The notes under the pieces were generated by a model, which saw only the letters and a list, made by a program, of their open reading frames with translations, had not been told where the DNA came from and searched no databases. A program made the position numbers and the translations under genes. Shown here one piece after another: positions 1 through 11,800 of a stretch of DNA of 64,000 bases (its first letter is position 1; every line of letters starts with the position of its first letter). Source of the stretch: Diplosphaera chodatii (Eukaryota > Chlorophyta > Trebouxiophyceae > Prasiolales > Stichococcaceae); contig JAALGY010000033.1 of the NCBI GenBank assembly GCA_032358165.1, positions 3,844,001 to 3,908,000 on the forward strand. The letters are read 5' to 3'.

Positions 1-97
1 CAGCTTTACTGCTGCACTGTTCACGTTCCGTCCGCCTAAGAGGGAGCGGCATCAACCGCACCCCGTGCGTAAGCAGCTGCCACATGATTGCCTGCAG

Positions 98-424
98 GTG
101 TTCCCATGCGTTGCCTGCATCCCGTGCTTCGTCACCTCGCTGCAGCAGGTGAACAGTCCTGGGACTGATTTGCGTCTCTAAATCAGTCATCTCATTGCAG
201 CGGCAATGGCTGCTTCCATGGGTGCATTGAAATGTTCACAGCTGCATTGGCGAGTGAGGGCATGGGGCACTACACCTGCTGTCGCTTCGCGCGGTATCGA
301 CAAGGCTGTTTCACACAGCAGCTGACGGCCTCCTCCGCCTGTGCTGCAGAGCTACCAGGAGCCCGTGTACGGCCACCCCGGCCAGGTGTACCACGAGCAG
401 GTCCCGGTGGCGCAGCCGGTGTAG
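98..424 (+). CDS. 3' end of a Cys-rich small membrane protein gene (partial)
   Basis: Two terminal exons are visible, 98-148 and 350-424, joined by a GT-AG intron; the 5' part lies before the window or is not recognisable. The first exon encodes a Cys-rich hydrophobic stretch (VFPCVACIPCF) ending in LQQ. The second encodes YQEPVYGHPGQV and stops at TAG 422-424. Both match the end of the inverted paralogue at 4897-5319, which is why the exons are believed. The family is not recognised; a membrane segment packed with Cys next to a Tyr/Pro-rich tail recalls LITAF- or CYSTM-like small membrane proteins, but no diagnostic motif is seen. A TGTAA signal follows at 822-826. Confidence 0.6.
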
Positions 425-1015
425 GCCGACAAAGAGCTTCGACGTCCCCCCTGCAGCATGGCGGGGCATGGAAGGGTGCCAGCAGCCTGAAGTGCGCTGA
501 GGACGGAGCCTGACAGAGCCCTCATGCGTCAGAGAATGACGATACCATCGCACCGACGATGCAAGTGCCAACTGTCAGGCAGTTTGTCATATGGTATGAC
601 TTGACACACAGCAGCAACACTGGCCGGCGTCAGTCTCAGCACCAAGCAAGTCGGACAGCAAGAACTTGTATGATGAGATCGAACGTTGGGGCGTGAAGTC
701 TCGCAGCATCAGTGCAGCGTTGCACCATGGCGAAGTTTGCTTGGTTTCGGAAGTACAGAAGGCAGACAGTTGAGTTGAACTTGCCTGTGCTTCTGTGCCT
801 ATTGCATTCCTGCATTCTGCTTGTAAAACGTATCGTGCATGCTGGTGGATGCTCCATATAATCCTATACCCATGCTGCACAGCCTACAGCTGATGACTGT
901 TCATCATCATCAGCCCCCCATGACAGCGAGTCATACATGCACGCAAAACGACCAGGTGGGTTGCCTGCCGAAGCGTCCATTGCTGCGCACACGACAGCTC
1001 AGGCTCCGAAGCTGG
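425..1015. other. Convergent spacer, no gene seen
   Basis: This stretch lies between two convergent gene ends (stop at 424 on + and stop at 1016 on -). It should hold both 3' UTRs. No reading frame here resembles a known protein or carries a sensible splice pattern. Confidence 0.5.
822..826 (+). promoter_or_regulatory. Possible TGTAA polyadenylation signal
   Basis: A TGTAA pentamer, the usual green-algal polyadenylation signal, lies about 400 bases after the stop at 424. A five-base match is weak evidence by itself. Confidence 0.3.
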
Positions 1016-3759
1016 TCAGGGCTTGAACCCCCCCGGAGACGAGGCAGCGGCGACCTGGGCCTCTGTGACCTCCCACAGCCTGGCCGCCTGCACGCAACAC
1101 CACGTTGCCATCGGCCACGGCATATATCCTGTGCCCACGCTCTCAGGTTTTCTGCTGGCGACCGCTGAACTCAGGACCCCTGGAGGGGCGCGCGCCTTTG
1201 CCACATGCGACGGCCAAAACATTTAGTATGCAAAGGCTGCTCAGAAAGCTTGACTGGCTGTGCCACGCCACAGCCGCCACGCTGCGTCGCGCGCAAAAGC
1301 TACAGCCTGTCACGGCCGGCTGCGGATGCCGGGCTTCCGCCCGGACATGTGTCCGGGAGTCATCTTGGTTTGCGGTGCTTTGCAATGGCATCACGTATCG
1401 CCATGACAGGTGCCTTGTGCTGCGCTTGCACTCACCTGGTCCATGTCTTGGCATGTCTTGCTGGGCTCCGCGATCGTGCAGTCGGCCAGGTAGCTGCCCC
1501 CCTTGCCGTCGAGCTCCGACGCTGTGGCTGCGTAGATGGTGGTTGACACCCCCTGCAGCACACGCAAGCACCATCAACCAGCTCCATCGAGAGCATGCAA
1601 GGAGCGGTGCTGCCCTGGAACGCCTGTATGCGCCTGCAGCAGTTGCCATGAGGACTGTTGCCGAGTGTGTGCAATGCATCCCCATGCACCCCGAACACCA
1701 CCTGCGGGATGCTCTTGATGCGCGGCCCGAGCGGCAGCCACTTCAGCAGCGCCAGGAGCAGGCTGGTCAGCAGGCCCATGACGCCGGTCAGGTGGCGCTG
1801 CAGGTTGGTCTGGATGCCGCCGGGATGCACCGCAAAGGCCTCGACCTGGGTTCCCGCCAGCCTGGTGATGCCGGTGCACAGGCGCTGGACTGTCAGAATT
1901 CCCTTTCACACCTGACTGTCCTTGCAGCTGCACATGCTGCTGTTGCCCTTCGCAACGAGTGCACATCACCAAGACACTGCCCACCGTCTGTTGAGCTCCT
2001 TCGCAAACAGGATGTTGGCTGCTTTGCTCTGGCCTGGCGCGGCTAATGCACCAGCTCAGGCCAGCGGTGATGGGCAGGATGCACCAGGGGCGCATACGCG
2101 GGAACATGGCCGGAGACGATTCTGATCCACCAGCAGCTCAGCGACAAACCGCTCACCGTACGCCGTCCAGCTGTTGTACCTCCGGCCTTTCATGTAGTTA
2201 AGGTCGCCGAAGTCCAGGGGGCCTCGCTGCAAGGGGGCAGATTTGGTGCCATTCAAAGGGTCAGAAGCGGGCAAATCCGCATGCTGCTGCGCAGGGGCAT
2301 GCATGATGCAGGGGCAGGCCAGCGCCCAACACAAGATAGGGAACAAGCAGTCGAGAGTGCCCTCGCTCGCCGCTGGCTCACTGTGTTGCAGCGTTGCAGC
2401 GCACCTGGAAGGCGTGGCCTGAGGATGAAAGGGCCACGACGCGAGACGGGAAGCCCTGCAGTCAGGGGCGCAAACACGCCTGGCCTGTCAACCCCAGGTC
2501 CTGTGACCACAGCCCAGGAGGATCCCTGCCACCTGGACGCTCGACTTGCAGCAAGCGCATGCCGCTGTGCAGGCACCGCTGCACCGGCTTGCCTGCGCTT
2601 TCATCTTGTCCAGCAGGCTGGTCGCCAGCACGAAGTGGCCGAAGTGGTTGGTGCCTGCAGGTGTTTTGGCAGCCGACAATGTTGACCGCTGACTCTGTTA
2701 CCAGCCTTGACAGCGCATTTGAGTCTAGCGGCGTCGCAAATTCAGCAGCAGTGGTGTGTGTTTGCCCATCGCAATGCCGACGATCAGCCGGCGCCACGGG
2801 TGCTTGCACGGTACTGCTGTGCTCGCAGCCGCACCTATCTGCATCTCGAAGCCGTCCTTCGTGTACGTCAGCGGGCATGCCTGCGGCAGCACATCCAGCT
2901 GGCACCCTCCGCATGGCAGTGTCTGTGCGTCCCACCTCAGCAGTCAGCAGCATGTGTCGGGCGATCCTTTACGCAGCTGACTCACCATGACGCCGGCGTT
3001 GAGGATCAGGAAGTCGATGCGCGGCAGTCGCTCCAGGGCCGCCGCCGCCGCCCGCACGCTGCCCAGATCCGCCAGGTCCATCTGCTGCACCCTGACGCTG
3101 CCCTGCAGATCAACTTCACCGCTTTCAAATCGCTTTCATCTTTGGCATGCGCCATGCCTGCAGACTTGCAGAGCATTGCCGCGGCTGCTGCAGCGGCAGG
3201 TGCTCTGATACACCATCTCTCTCGTAACTCTGTTCGTCGAACGCTGTGGGATCTCGTCTGTTTCACCTTGGCACCAGAGGCTGTGATCTTTGCTGCCACA
3301 TCCTCGCCGGCCGCCGCGCTGCGTGCTGTGATTGTGACATCCGCGCCGGCGGCGGCCAAGCAGCGGGCGGTTTCAACGCCCAGACCGGCGGTGCCGCCTG
3401 ACAGTGCGCAAGGGCGAAGACGTTACAAATGGGCAACTGCGATTCAGGGATGGCCTGCAACGCAACTGATGGGATCATGGAAAGAGGGATCAGTAACAAT
3501 CGGCAGGTGCACTTCGACTGAGGGCTAAGAGCGGCAAGCGCAGGAGCTGCTGTGCATGTACGTGGTTGTGGTTGTTGCTGACAGTGCCAGCGTCTGCAGG
3601 TGTCGCAATGCCAGCCGCGCCCAAAACGGCCCTGGGATGCCAGGTGGCGGTCCTTGAAACTATCTCGGACGCGCCTGTGACAACGGCCACCTTGCCGGAC
3701 AGGTCCACGCCCTGCAGCACCTCCTCGCCGGACGTGGTGGCGCCGAAGTGCCGACGCAT
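1016..3759 (-). CDS. Short-chain dehydrogenase/reductase, retinol dehydrogenase/WWOX-like
   Basis: Eleven exons on the minus strand: 3759-3675, 3397-3267, 3102-2986, 2880-2835, 2654-2593, 2455-2405, 2226-2157, 2033-1985, 1861-1702, 1552-1436, 1087-1016. The phases agree throughout and give 319 aa, usual for classical SDRs. The Rossmann glycine motif reads TGGTAGLG near residue 28. NAGVM closes the first half. The catalytic serine lies in VALSSSGH and the catalytic Tyr/Lys pair in YGQSK, followed by VHPGGIQTNL, so the enzyme should be active as an NAD(P)-dependent oxidoreductase. Family knowledge places it near RDH11/WWOX/Tic32-like proteins; the substrate cannot be read. Two introns, after 3675 and after 2593, need GC donors. 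Confidence 0.9.
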
Positions 3760-4896
3760 GATGGGCAGCGGTTGCCGAAGCGTTCTGAGGCGTGGCAACC
3801 GGCGCAAATTGATGCTGCGTCAAGGTTTTGTCGGGTTGCCGTGCAATGAACATAAGACTGCAACTGGCCCCAAGATCGAGCCGGAACTTCGTGAGACAGG
3901 GAAGGTGGTAATGTTCAGTGGCCGTAGCGTCAATAAAAAAGCCTTGATAGGACGGTGTGTGCCAGATTGTGCGGCATCGACGGCTGTGACTGAAGGTGTA
4001 CTGCTGCGCCATCACCTGATGGCCCCAACGCCTCCCCAAAAGGTGCTCAAGAAAGTCGTCAGATGCTGGGGCGCACCGCGTGAATAGTCGCCGAGCGCTT
4101 ATTCGATTAGGTGTGTAATGCAAGCGTGCCTTCAACATGCACGGAGAGGACGCTCGTACATTTCCCGCAATCCAAACTGCGGCTGCCGCCGCGGCAGGCC
4201 TGGTACCCAAAACCTACGCCCAGGACAGCCCATACCAGAGCATCGGGTGGCGCTGCAATGCAGCAGTGGACTCATTGACGGCTGGCTCAGTTCAACACTT
4301 TTGTCGGCGTCCTGGCAGCCCATCACCGCAAGCAGCGTGGCACTGTATGTTGAATCCATGCAGTGCAAGGGTGATGTTGCATCTGTACCAGGCTCCTGGG
4401 CACCAGCAGCTGCAATTGCAGACGATGCAGAACCCACAGCACGACGTGCAACCAACCGTGTCTGCGAAGACACTGCATGATGCAGCGAGGACACGTGTAC
4501 GCCTTGGTGATGACATTGTCACAGAAAACACAGTCGAGGAGCAGCCTGCTCCCCATAAACTGAAACAAACCTGCAACACAAGCAGGCGTCGTCGCGGTAC
4601 ATGCACAGCGTTCGAACCACAGAAACAGCATCTAGACGACTGATGCTGGGCAAGAACATCAACTGCTGCGATGTTCGGATCACAAGGGGGAGGCCTGCCC
4701 TTCAGATACATGTGCGCAGCCCAAGCGCAGCAGTCGCAGGGCTTCACGAGGTGCCCCTGGCGACGGCGCTGCAGGGATGCGCTACAATTTGCAGCAGACT
4801 GCGCCGTGCTGCTGCTGCTGCTGCTGCGCGCCGCTCCACCTCCCCATCTGCACGTGCCGTGCGCCCATGCTTCATGATTTCATGTATGCTGACGTC
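3760..4896. other. Intergenic stretch, no supported gene
   Basis: Upstream of the SDR start and downstream of the 4897 stop. Open frames of up to 168 codons exist on the plus strand (4137-4643) but resemble nothing. On the minus strand, about 4600-4490, a Cys-rich stretch (CVFCDN, then YTCPRC) could be a zinc-binding exon, but no flanking exons could be joined to it. A TGC heptamer repeat lies at 4807-4827. Confidence 0.4.
4807..4827. repeat. (TGC)7 microsatellite
   Basis: Seven perfect TGC units lie in the spacer downstream of the Cys-rich membrane protein gene. No coding context is supported. Confidence 0.9.
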
Positions 4897-5319
4897 TCAG
4901 GGCTGAAGATCCTGCACTGGCTGCGCCACCGGCACGGCGCAGGGATGGCCATAGACCTGCCCGGGGTGGCCGTATACAGGCTCCTGGTACGTCTGCTGGA
5001 GCTGGATCACGCAGCATGGGATGCACGCGATGCACGGGAGCAACAGTATCAGGATGGCCACGAGCAGCCAGCCCTCTGGCTTGAGGTCGCAGCTGCAGCC
5101 GCCCTTTGGCGGCACCACTTGCCATGCGATGATCACACTGCCTGGGGCTGGCGCCTCTTTTGCCGCCCTGATGGGCAGTTTGGGCAGCGGCTGCGGCGCG
5201 GCGAGCGGCACGGGCCATGGCGCAGCCGGGTACCCAGCCGTGGCCGCCGTGTCCGGCAGCAGCGGCGAGCGCTGCTCGAGCTCCACCTCCAGACCCGGCT
5301 TGGTCGGGGGCCCGCCCAT
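4897..5319 (-). CDS. Small Pro-rich, Cys-rich membrane protein (intronless paralogue)
   Basis: A single uninterrupted frame of 140 aa starts at ATG 5319-5317 and stops at 4897. The first ~75 residues are Pro/Ala-rich and probably cytosolic. Then follow GGCSCDLKPEGW and one strongly hydrophobic segment with four Cys (LLVAILILLLPCIACIPCC, about residues 83-101), and a Tyr/Pro-rich tail with YQEPVYGHPGQV. The tail and the Cys-rich segment are shared with the partial gene at 98-424, but the two introns of that gene are absent here. A single-pass or hairpin-anchored, possibly palmitoylated membrane protein is likely; no named family is recognised. Arrangement on the opposite strand about 4.5 kb away suggests an inverted or retroposed duplicate. 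Confidence 0.6.
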   Translation of the reverse strand: MGGPPTKPGLEVELEQRSPLLPDTAATAGYPAAPWPVPLAAPQPLPKLPIRAAKEAPAPGSVIIAWQVVPPKGGCSCDLKPEGWLLVAILILLLPCIACIPCCVIQLQQTYQEPVYGHPGQVYGHPCAVPVAQPVQDLQP

Positions 5320-5879
5320 GCTTGCCCGTTAGGCCGCTGCTGGCATCCTCTGGGCGGTCACACTGAAGCCCTGGCAGACCTTGCTCACTGCATCACAGCA
5401 GGGCGGCAGCTCGCGCAGCACGCGCACGAACTAGGCAAGTAGCACGCACGATGTAGAGTGGAATAGCAGAGACACACACGTTGTGCGCCTGCACATGGTG
5501 CGCAGTGGAGGCACGTGATACGTCACGTGAGCTGTCGCAATCGTCTTTGAGCCATGGGCGCCACTTCGGATCTGGGACCTTGGATGTGAGAAGTCAGTCT
5601 ACTACGTGCTGTGGCAGATGTGCTGCCGACCGCCCAAGGCTGCACCAATCCCGGACGCCATTAGAGTGAAACACCTCCTGGCGCCATGCACATGGAACTT
5701 TACAAACTTGCAGCAGATCCGGCGCCCAGGTACCCTCGCTGATGTACAGCCGCTGACCATATATTTCATTGCTCTACCACATTTCTGTCACTGGACAAAT
5801 TGCCACACCAGCGGTGGCTGACGGAAGGTACACCCATCAGCGAAGGAACCCCAGAGGCTACGGCTGGCCCGCAAAGTCA
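5320..5879. other. Spacer with promoter and 3' UTR roles, no gene seen
   Basis: This lies upstream of the intronless membrane protein gene and downstream of the VPS11 stop. It must carry the promoter of the former and the 3' UTR of the latter. Nothing coding is supported. Confidence 0.45.
5700..5704 (-). promoter_or_regulatory. TGTAA polyadenylation signal of VPS11
   Basis: TTACA on the plus strand reads TGTAA on the minus strand, about 176 bases beyond the VPS11 stop. Spacing and sequence fit a green-algal polyadenylation signal. Confidence 0.45.
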
Positions 5880-8800
5880 TCAGGAGGCTGGAGACGGCAG
5901 CGCGGCGGCAGGCGCCGTCACCGACGTGTGGTTCAGCAGCCCGCGCCCGAAGAAGTCGGCGACCACGCCGAAGCCGTCGGCCGAGTTGCGCAGCTGCGTG
6001 AAGAACTTGTCCTGCGGAGAGGGGGGAAGCGCGCGATGTCACTCAGAACAGGTGGACATCCGACATGCCTTGGACATGTGCAAGGCGGCATGCACAGGCG
6101 CAGCATCCGCCTGCTACCGCACATCTTGATCGGGTTGAGGTCAGATCCAGCAGGGAGAGGCGGATTGGGTTTGGGACCATTGGTTTGATTGGTCTAGGGT
6201 TCAGGCGGCACCTGCTCGGAGGCGCCGGCCTCCAGCGCCGCCCGGATGTCCAGGGTGCTGCGGAAGCCCGGGCCGCACAGCGGGCACTCCGAGTCCGCCT
6301 CCCCCAGCGCCCGGCCTGCAACCCAGACCCAAATGCAGGTTGGAGGTCCAGGTCCCGTTCGGGGTGGGCGGGCCTGGGGGGGAACTTGGTGAAGGGGCGC
6401 AAGTGAAGGGTGTTGTTGTGGATGCGCCGGGCTGCAGGGCGCCGCACCGTTGAAGGAGTGGCCGCAGAAGAAGTGCACCGCCGGCAGCTCCAGCGGCGCG
6501 CCCGACAGCGCGCAGCGGGACGCCTGGAACACGCGCGCCTGCGCGGGCAAAACCCTAGGGTATAGCGGGATGGCATGACACCGAGGCGTGGACATTCCGG
6601 CACGAGGGCCAGCCTTGCAGACCACGCCCGCACCACAGCAGCAGCGGGCCGCCATCAGCTGTGCGCAGGCCCGACCCACGCCTCCCTGCCGGCAGCCCAC
6701 CCTGCAGCGCCCGGCTGCCTGGCACGCAGTCCCGTCTTGAAGAAAAGAAGCAAAAGGGCCGCGGGTGCGCACGCGCACCTTGGTCTGCAGCTCGGCGGTC
6801 TCCGCCCTCATGGCCGCCGTCTCCGCCGCCAGCTTCCCGGCAGCCGCCGTGTCCTCGGCGACGCGGGCGCTCAGGGCGCCCAGCTGCCGGCTGACGTACT
6901 CCTGCAGGCGGGTTCATGCAGCTAGGACGTCAGGGTACATAACGCACTTTGGGCGTCAGGGTACAGAGCGCACTCTGGGCGTCAGTAGAGATTGCTGGTT
7001 CAGTTGCGGCATAGATACTCGGGCGCATCGATCGGGCACACCGACGCCTGCGCTGCGGACCGTCACTCCAGCGTCTGAGGGTGACAGGAGTGTCGTGACG
7101 ACATGGGGACTTGCGATGCGTGGGCACACCTTGACGACGCCCAGCTGCAGGCGGCTGTTGGGGGCGAGCGCCTGCAGCACCACCGCGGGCGGCAGCAGCT
7201 GCCGCGCCTCGATGTGCTGGATCAGCACCTTCACCTGCATGGTGTGGCACACCATTGGTGACGACTTGGCAGCATGCGTCAGTCGACAGATCGACAGTCT
7301 GCAGTGCCCTCTTTGGAACGGCAGCCCCGCAGGACAACCGCAGGACTCGGCTTCAGGCCCAGCTGCACCAGAGGCCAGGGCCCCACAGCAGTGTGCATAG
7401 GCGCGCAGCGTGGCCTGGCTGCTGCTGCCAAAGCACGCATGGCAAGACGCAATCCTGTTCCAACACGTGCGCACCAACCCAGCGCAGCCCGCGACGCATG
7501 GTGCTGAGAACACAAGGAAGCAGGAAGGACCGGACCAGGGGCTCACCTCAGCGGAGCAGTCGGCGTCCAGGCGCCCGAACCACTGCAGGGCCTCGTCCCA
7601 CAGGCGGCCGTCGCCGCCCCGCCCCGCGTCGCCCAGCTGCAGGCACGCCGCGATCACGCCGGCGCGGTTGCCGTCCGCCATGTGCAGCTGCGCATGCAGG
7701 GGTGCAGTCACGGACAAGGTGCGTGGGGCAGCCAGGCCCTGCATCACGTGCTGCACAGCCCTGGCCGGCTGCTGGCATGCTGCAACGACGCCGGCACAGT
7801 GCCACCTGCCATGCGCAGCCGCAGATGTGACATGCATCGCACTTGCGCCGGAATGTGGATGGTGACAGAGAAGTGACCATCTCTCAGTGACCAGACACAC
7901 ATTGCTCTGCTGCCAGAGCACGGCGCCGCCCCAGCTACAAGCACGTGTCCACCCACAGTCGTCCTGACGGCGAAACCGACAACAGCGACGCCCCACCTGC
8001 AGCACCTCCCGGGGCAGCCGCATGCGCTCGTACAGGAACAGCAGCCCGGCGGTGAAGCCGCGCATGCGGCACAGCACCAGCGCCGCGTCGGCGTCGAAGC
8101 GGGGGGCGCCGCCGCCGGGCCACCCCCGCCGCAGCAGCTCCAGCGCCTGCTCCCTGCACAGTGCCCAAACAATGTGTGGAGAGCCAGCCGGCATCTTGGA
8201 TGAGGGTTTGCCTCGCAGCGCAGGCTGCCGCCGCTGGCCAACTGCGCCAGCGCGGATCCAGCGCCTGCTCCCTGAAGCGCGTCGGGCAGCAAGCAGGCTG
8301 TGAGCAGGGTTACAGGGTGAGTTGTTGCAGCGCGTCGCGGCGGTATGGTCTGCTGCACACCGCAGGGCGCTTGCTGCTGGGCAGCAGCTGGCTGCCTGCG
8401 CGGCAGCGTACGATCCTTCGTGCTGCGCAGCGGCCGACGCTTGGCGTTGAGGGGCTGTAGCCAGACCCACCTTCGCATGGACTGCTGCTTGCCGCCGCCG
8501 GCGCCGCCGGGCGCGGCGCTGCCGCCTCCCGCCTCCCCATCCTGACGGCCGTCAGCAGCGCTGCTGTCGGCGCGGGCTGCTGCGGCGCTGCTGCTGTCTG
8601 TAGCCGCCGCTTCGCCTCTTCCTGCTGCCGGCTCGTCCGTCACGTTCGGCGACAGGTACAGCTCCAGCAGCGTGCGGTACAGCCACGCCTGGCCTGCAAA
8701 CGCATGCAGATGAAAGGCACTCAGCAACACCATCAAGGCTGATGCAGCGGCGGACGCCAGGACTGTTGCGATGCGCACAGTACCAACAGCACCTGGCGGC

Positions 8801-11800
8801 TCCGGCTGGCTGTTCAGGATGTACTCCGTGAGCAGCATCAGCGCCAGCGGCCTGCAGGGCAGCAGCACCTGAGCACACAAATATCCAGAGAGGTTGTGCA
8901 GCATGCTGACAGGTGGACATCCCTTCTGTGCCCGAAGGCCATTAACAGCTGTCATGTTGCACGGTCCGGATGGTCTCGGGACTGAGGCCAGCCAGGTGAA
9001 GACGCCAGGATGCGAACCGACGACTGGCCACCGGGAGACGTCACCCCGCTCCTACGCTCACCTGTCTGCATAAATGTGGGCAAAGTCGGAGGCGGCTGCC
9101 ACATAGCCGGCGTCGGGGCCACCGCCAGTCGCGGGGCTGCACAGCTGCATCGCCAGGGCTGTGGCCGCCTCGGGTCGCGCAGCAACCAGCGCCTGCGCCC
9201 CAGCAATGTGCAGCAGAGCGTGAGGCAGCAGGCTTTGCTGCTCAGGGGGGCAGCGTGCTCACTTGCTGGTCCCCTCAGCAGCAGCAGCAGCAGCACGCCA
9301 CTCCATCAGCGGATGCCGCACCGTTGCGGGCCCCGCAACTTTGAAATGGATATCATTCCGTTCAGACAGTTTTTGCCAGAGAGTGGGTTCACAGACCCAC
9401 TGGATGGCTTCCTTGAAAGGGGGTTTCCGGGGACCTGGTGTGATGGTGGGCACCTTGCCGTACTTCTTCAGGGCGTCGGCGGCGGCGCGGCGCGGCAGCC
9501 CCTCCAGATACGCCAGCGCCTCGTCGAACGCGCCGCAGTCCGCCAGCAGCACGTCCAGGTAGACGGCCGGCTCCCCGGCGGCCTGCGCCACGAACAGCGC
9601 CTGCTCGTGGTACCCCGCCGCCCGGCACACCTGCACGTCGTCAGAACCACTTCCGCTGAAGACGGATGCTGATGTCGCCGTCATCGCACCGCTGCTTGTG
9701 GATCCGCCTGGCTCACCTGCACCCTCCGGCAAAAGCAAGGATCAGCGATGGTAACGATCAACTCAGCAGCGGCTTTGCCAGCACGACCTTTCCTCATGCT
9801 GAACCTGCGGGTTGTATGTGTGAGCGTGGCGTCAAGCCCAACTGCCAGCAGGGGAGCTGACCACCGCAAGCGTATTCCCTGGAGCCCCGCCACAAGTACC
9901 AGCAGCTCAGGCGCCCATGGTTCCAGCAGGATGCCAGCGCCGCGATGCCCGCCCTGCATTCCGCTCAGCGGCCCGCATCTGAGCCTCAGCCACACCTGGT
10001 GCTTGCACTGACTCGGACACCGGGGCACACCTTGATGGCGGTGTCCACGTCGAAGCTGAGCGCGGGCCGGCCGCCGGGGCCCTCCGCCCGCAGGAAGCGG
10101 TCCAGCTTGGCCGTGTCCCGCAGCTTGGCGTAGCAGTTGAGCAGCAGCGTCGTGTGGTCGCTGGACGCCAGGCCCTGCAGCGCGGCAGTCGCGGCAGTTT
10201 CGGTGGCCTGCTGCTGCGCGTGTTTGCCCCGCCGTTCCGGGACAGTCGCAGAAGGGTCTCCATGCTGCTGGTGGTCAGGGCGCTGCAAGTGCTGTCTGTG
10301 ACTAGGGGTGTACTCGGACTGTAATTTTGCCGTCAGCAGAGCATGCTGCACGCCCAACCCATTGGCGTCTGTGCCGCCGCCACACATGCTTCGGCTTGCA
10401 CACAGATAGCAGATACTCCACAGCGCCTGCTCAAGTGCAGACGAGGTGACCGCTCTGGGCATGGAGGCTATTCTGATGAACTATACTGCTCGTTATCCAC
10501 TCGACTCCGTAGTCTCACGCCTTGGCATGCAGGTGGGCCAGGTAGGCAGCCAGGTTGTGGATGCGCTGGTCCGCTTGCAGCTTACTTTCTTATGTCTACA
10601 AAGCGCAAAAGTATGGCGGCCTTGATCACACACCTTGGCGTGGAGGTGCGCCAGGTAGGCGGCCAGGTTGTGGATCCGCTGCGCGTCCAGGAAGCGGCGG
10701 ATGACGTAAGACGGCTCCAGCTGGCCCACCGTCTCGCAGTACTCCGCGACCGCCGCGCCGTAGTCCCGCCGGGCGTACAGCGCGTCGCCCGCCCGCCGGT
10801 GCACCTCCGCGATGACCCCGGGCTCCGCCTGCGGGGCAGGGTCTAGGGTTCAGGCGTCGGCACGAGGCAGCAACCAGACGTGGCAGGGCAAAGACATCGC
10901 CAGCAAGACGGGCTGCCACCGCCTGCCGGGGTCACCCAGACCACGATGACCCCTGCCGGTCAACTCTCGTGACACGCCGGCAAGGGCCCAAGTAGCAACC
11001 TCGGCCACGCGAACCGGCCCTGTACCACTGTCAGGTGCACCCGCACAGCCTCTGCTGAGTCGACGCCACGCCGGGCAGTCACTGCAGGGCGCGCCTGCGC
11101 GGCCTCGGCCACATTCAGCGCCACGCCGTGGAGCCCCTTGGCGAACAGCAGGTCCAGGCGCGTGGCCAGGTCCCGCTCCCGGAGCCCCGCCAGCCGCCCG
11201 CCGCCCGCCAGCACCGCGACCCCGCCGCCAAAGCCCAGCACCGCCCGCACCCCCGTCTCAACCTGCGCCAAGCGTCAGCCCGATTGACCGTAGCAATTAC
11301 AGCGGCTGCGTGCGTGCAGCTGCCGGTAGATGGTAGCCAGCACGTTTCTGTTTGATGTCTCATGTCTCACTAAAACTCCGTGCCGTTGACAGTGCTGGAG
11401 CAGCTCCAAGCTGCACAGGTCGAAGGGTTTGTGAGACAGACGGCGGTCACCTCCAGGCTGCCGGCGAGCAGCTTGTTGCGCAGGTCGTACAGCTGCACCA
11501 GCGCGGGCCTGCCGCCGCCCGCCGCCGCCGCCGCATCCTGCTGCCGCTGCTGCTGCTCCGGCCCCTGCTCGGGTGCCGCCGCCGCCAGCGCGGCGGCCCG
11601 GCCGGGGGGCAGGTCGGTGGCCACCACGACGTAGTGCCGCACGCAGGCGACCATGTGCTTTTCGCCTGCGCAATCCGGAGCAGGCATCGGCCCCGGCGCT
11701 CTACAATCCGCAGGAACTCGTGGTCATGCCTGGTGTGCTGTGCTATGCAGAAGCAGGCCTGGATACGTTAACCAAGCGAGTGATCACCTGGGAACACGAA

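Noticed and set aside
1329..1356. Overlapping GC-rich hairpins in an SDR intron
   Set aside because: Arms are only 5-6 bases and the stretch is GC-rich, so chance pairing is likely.
1105..2046. 313-codon open frame on the plus strand
   Set aside because: It is antisense to well-conserved SDR exons. The minus-strand peptides match the SDR family in order, while this frame matches nothing and begins mid-intron.
4490..4600. Zinc-ribbon exon (CVFCDN, YTCPRC) on the minus strand
   Set aside because: The spacing is suggestive but no neighbouring exon, start or stop could be tied to it, so it is not listed as a gene.
4137..4643. 168-codon plus-strand frame in the spacer
   Set aside because: No recognisable content, and no splice or regulatory context; GC-rich DNA often yields such frames by chance.
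6956..8470. 504-codon uninterrupted minus-strand frame
   Set aside because: It reads through several VPS11 exons and introns and shifts out of the conserved frame between them. Only its exon parts are real coding sequence.
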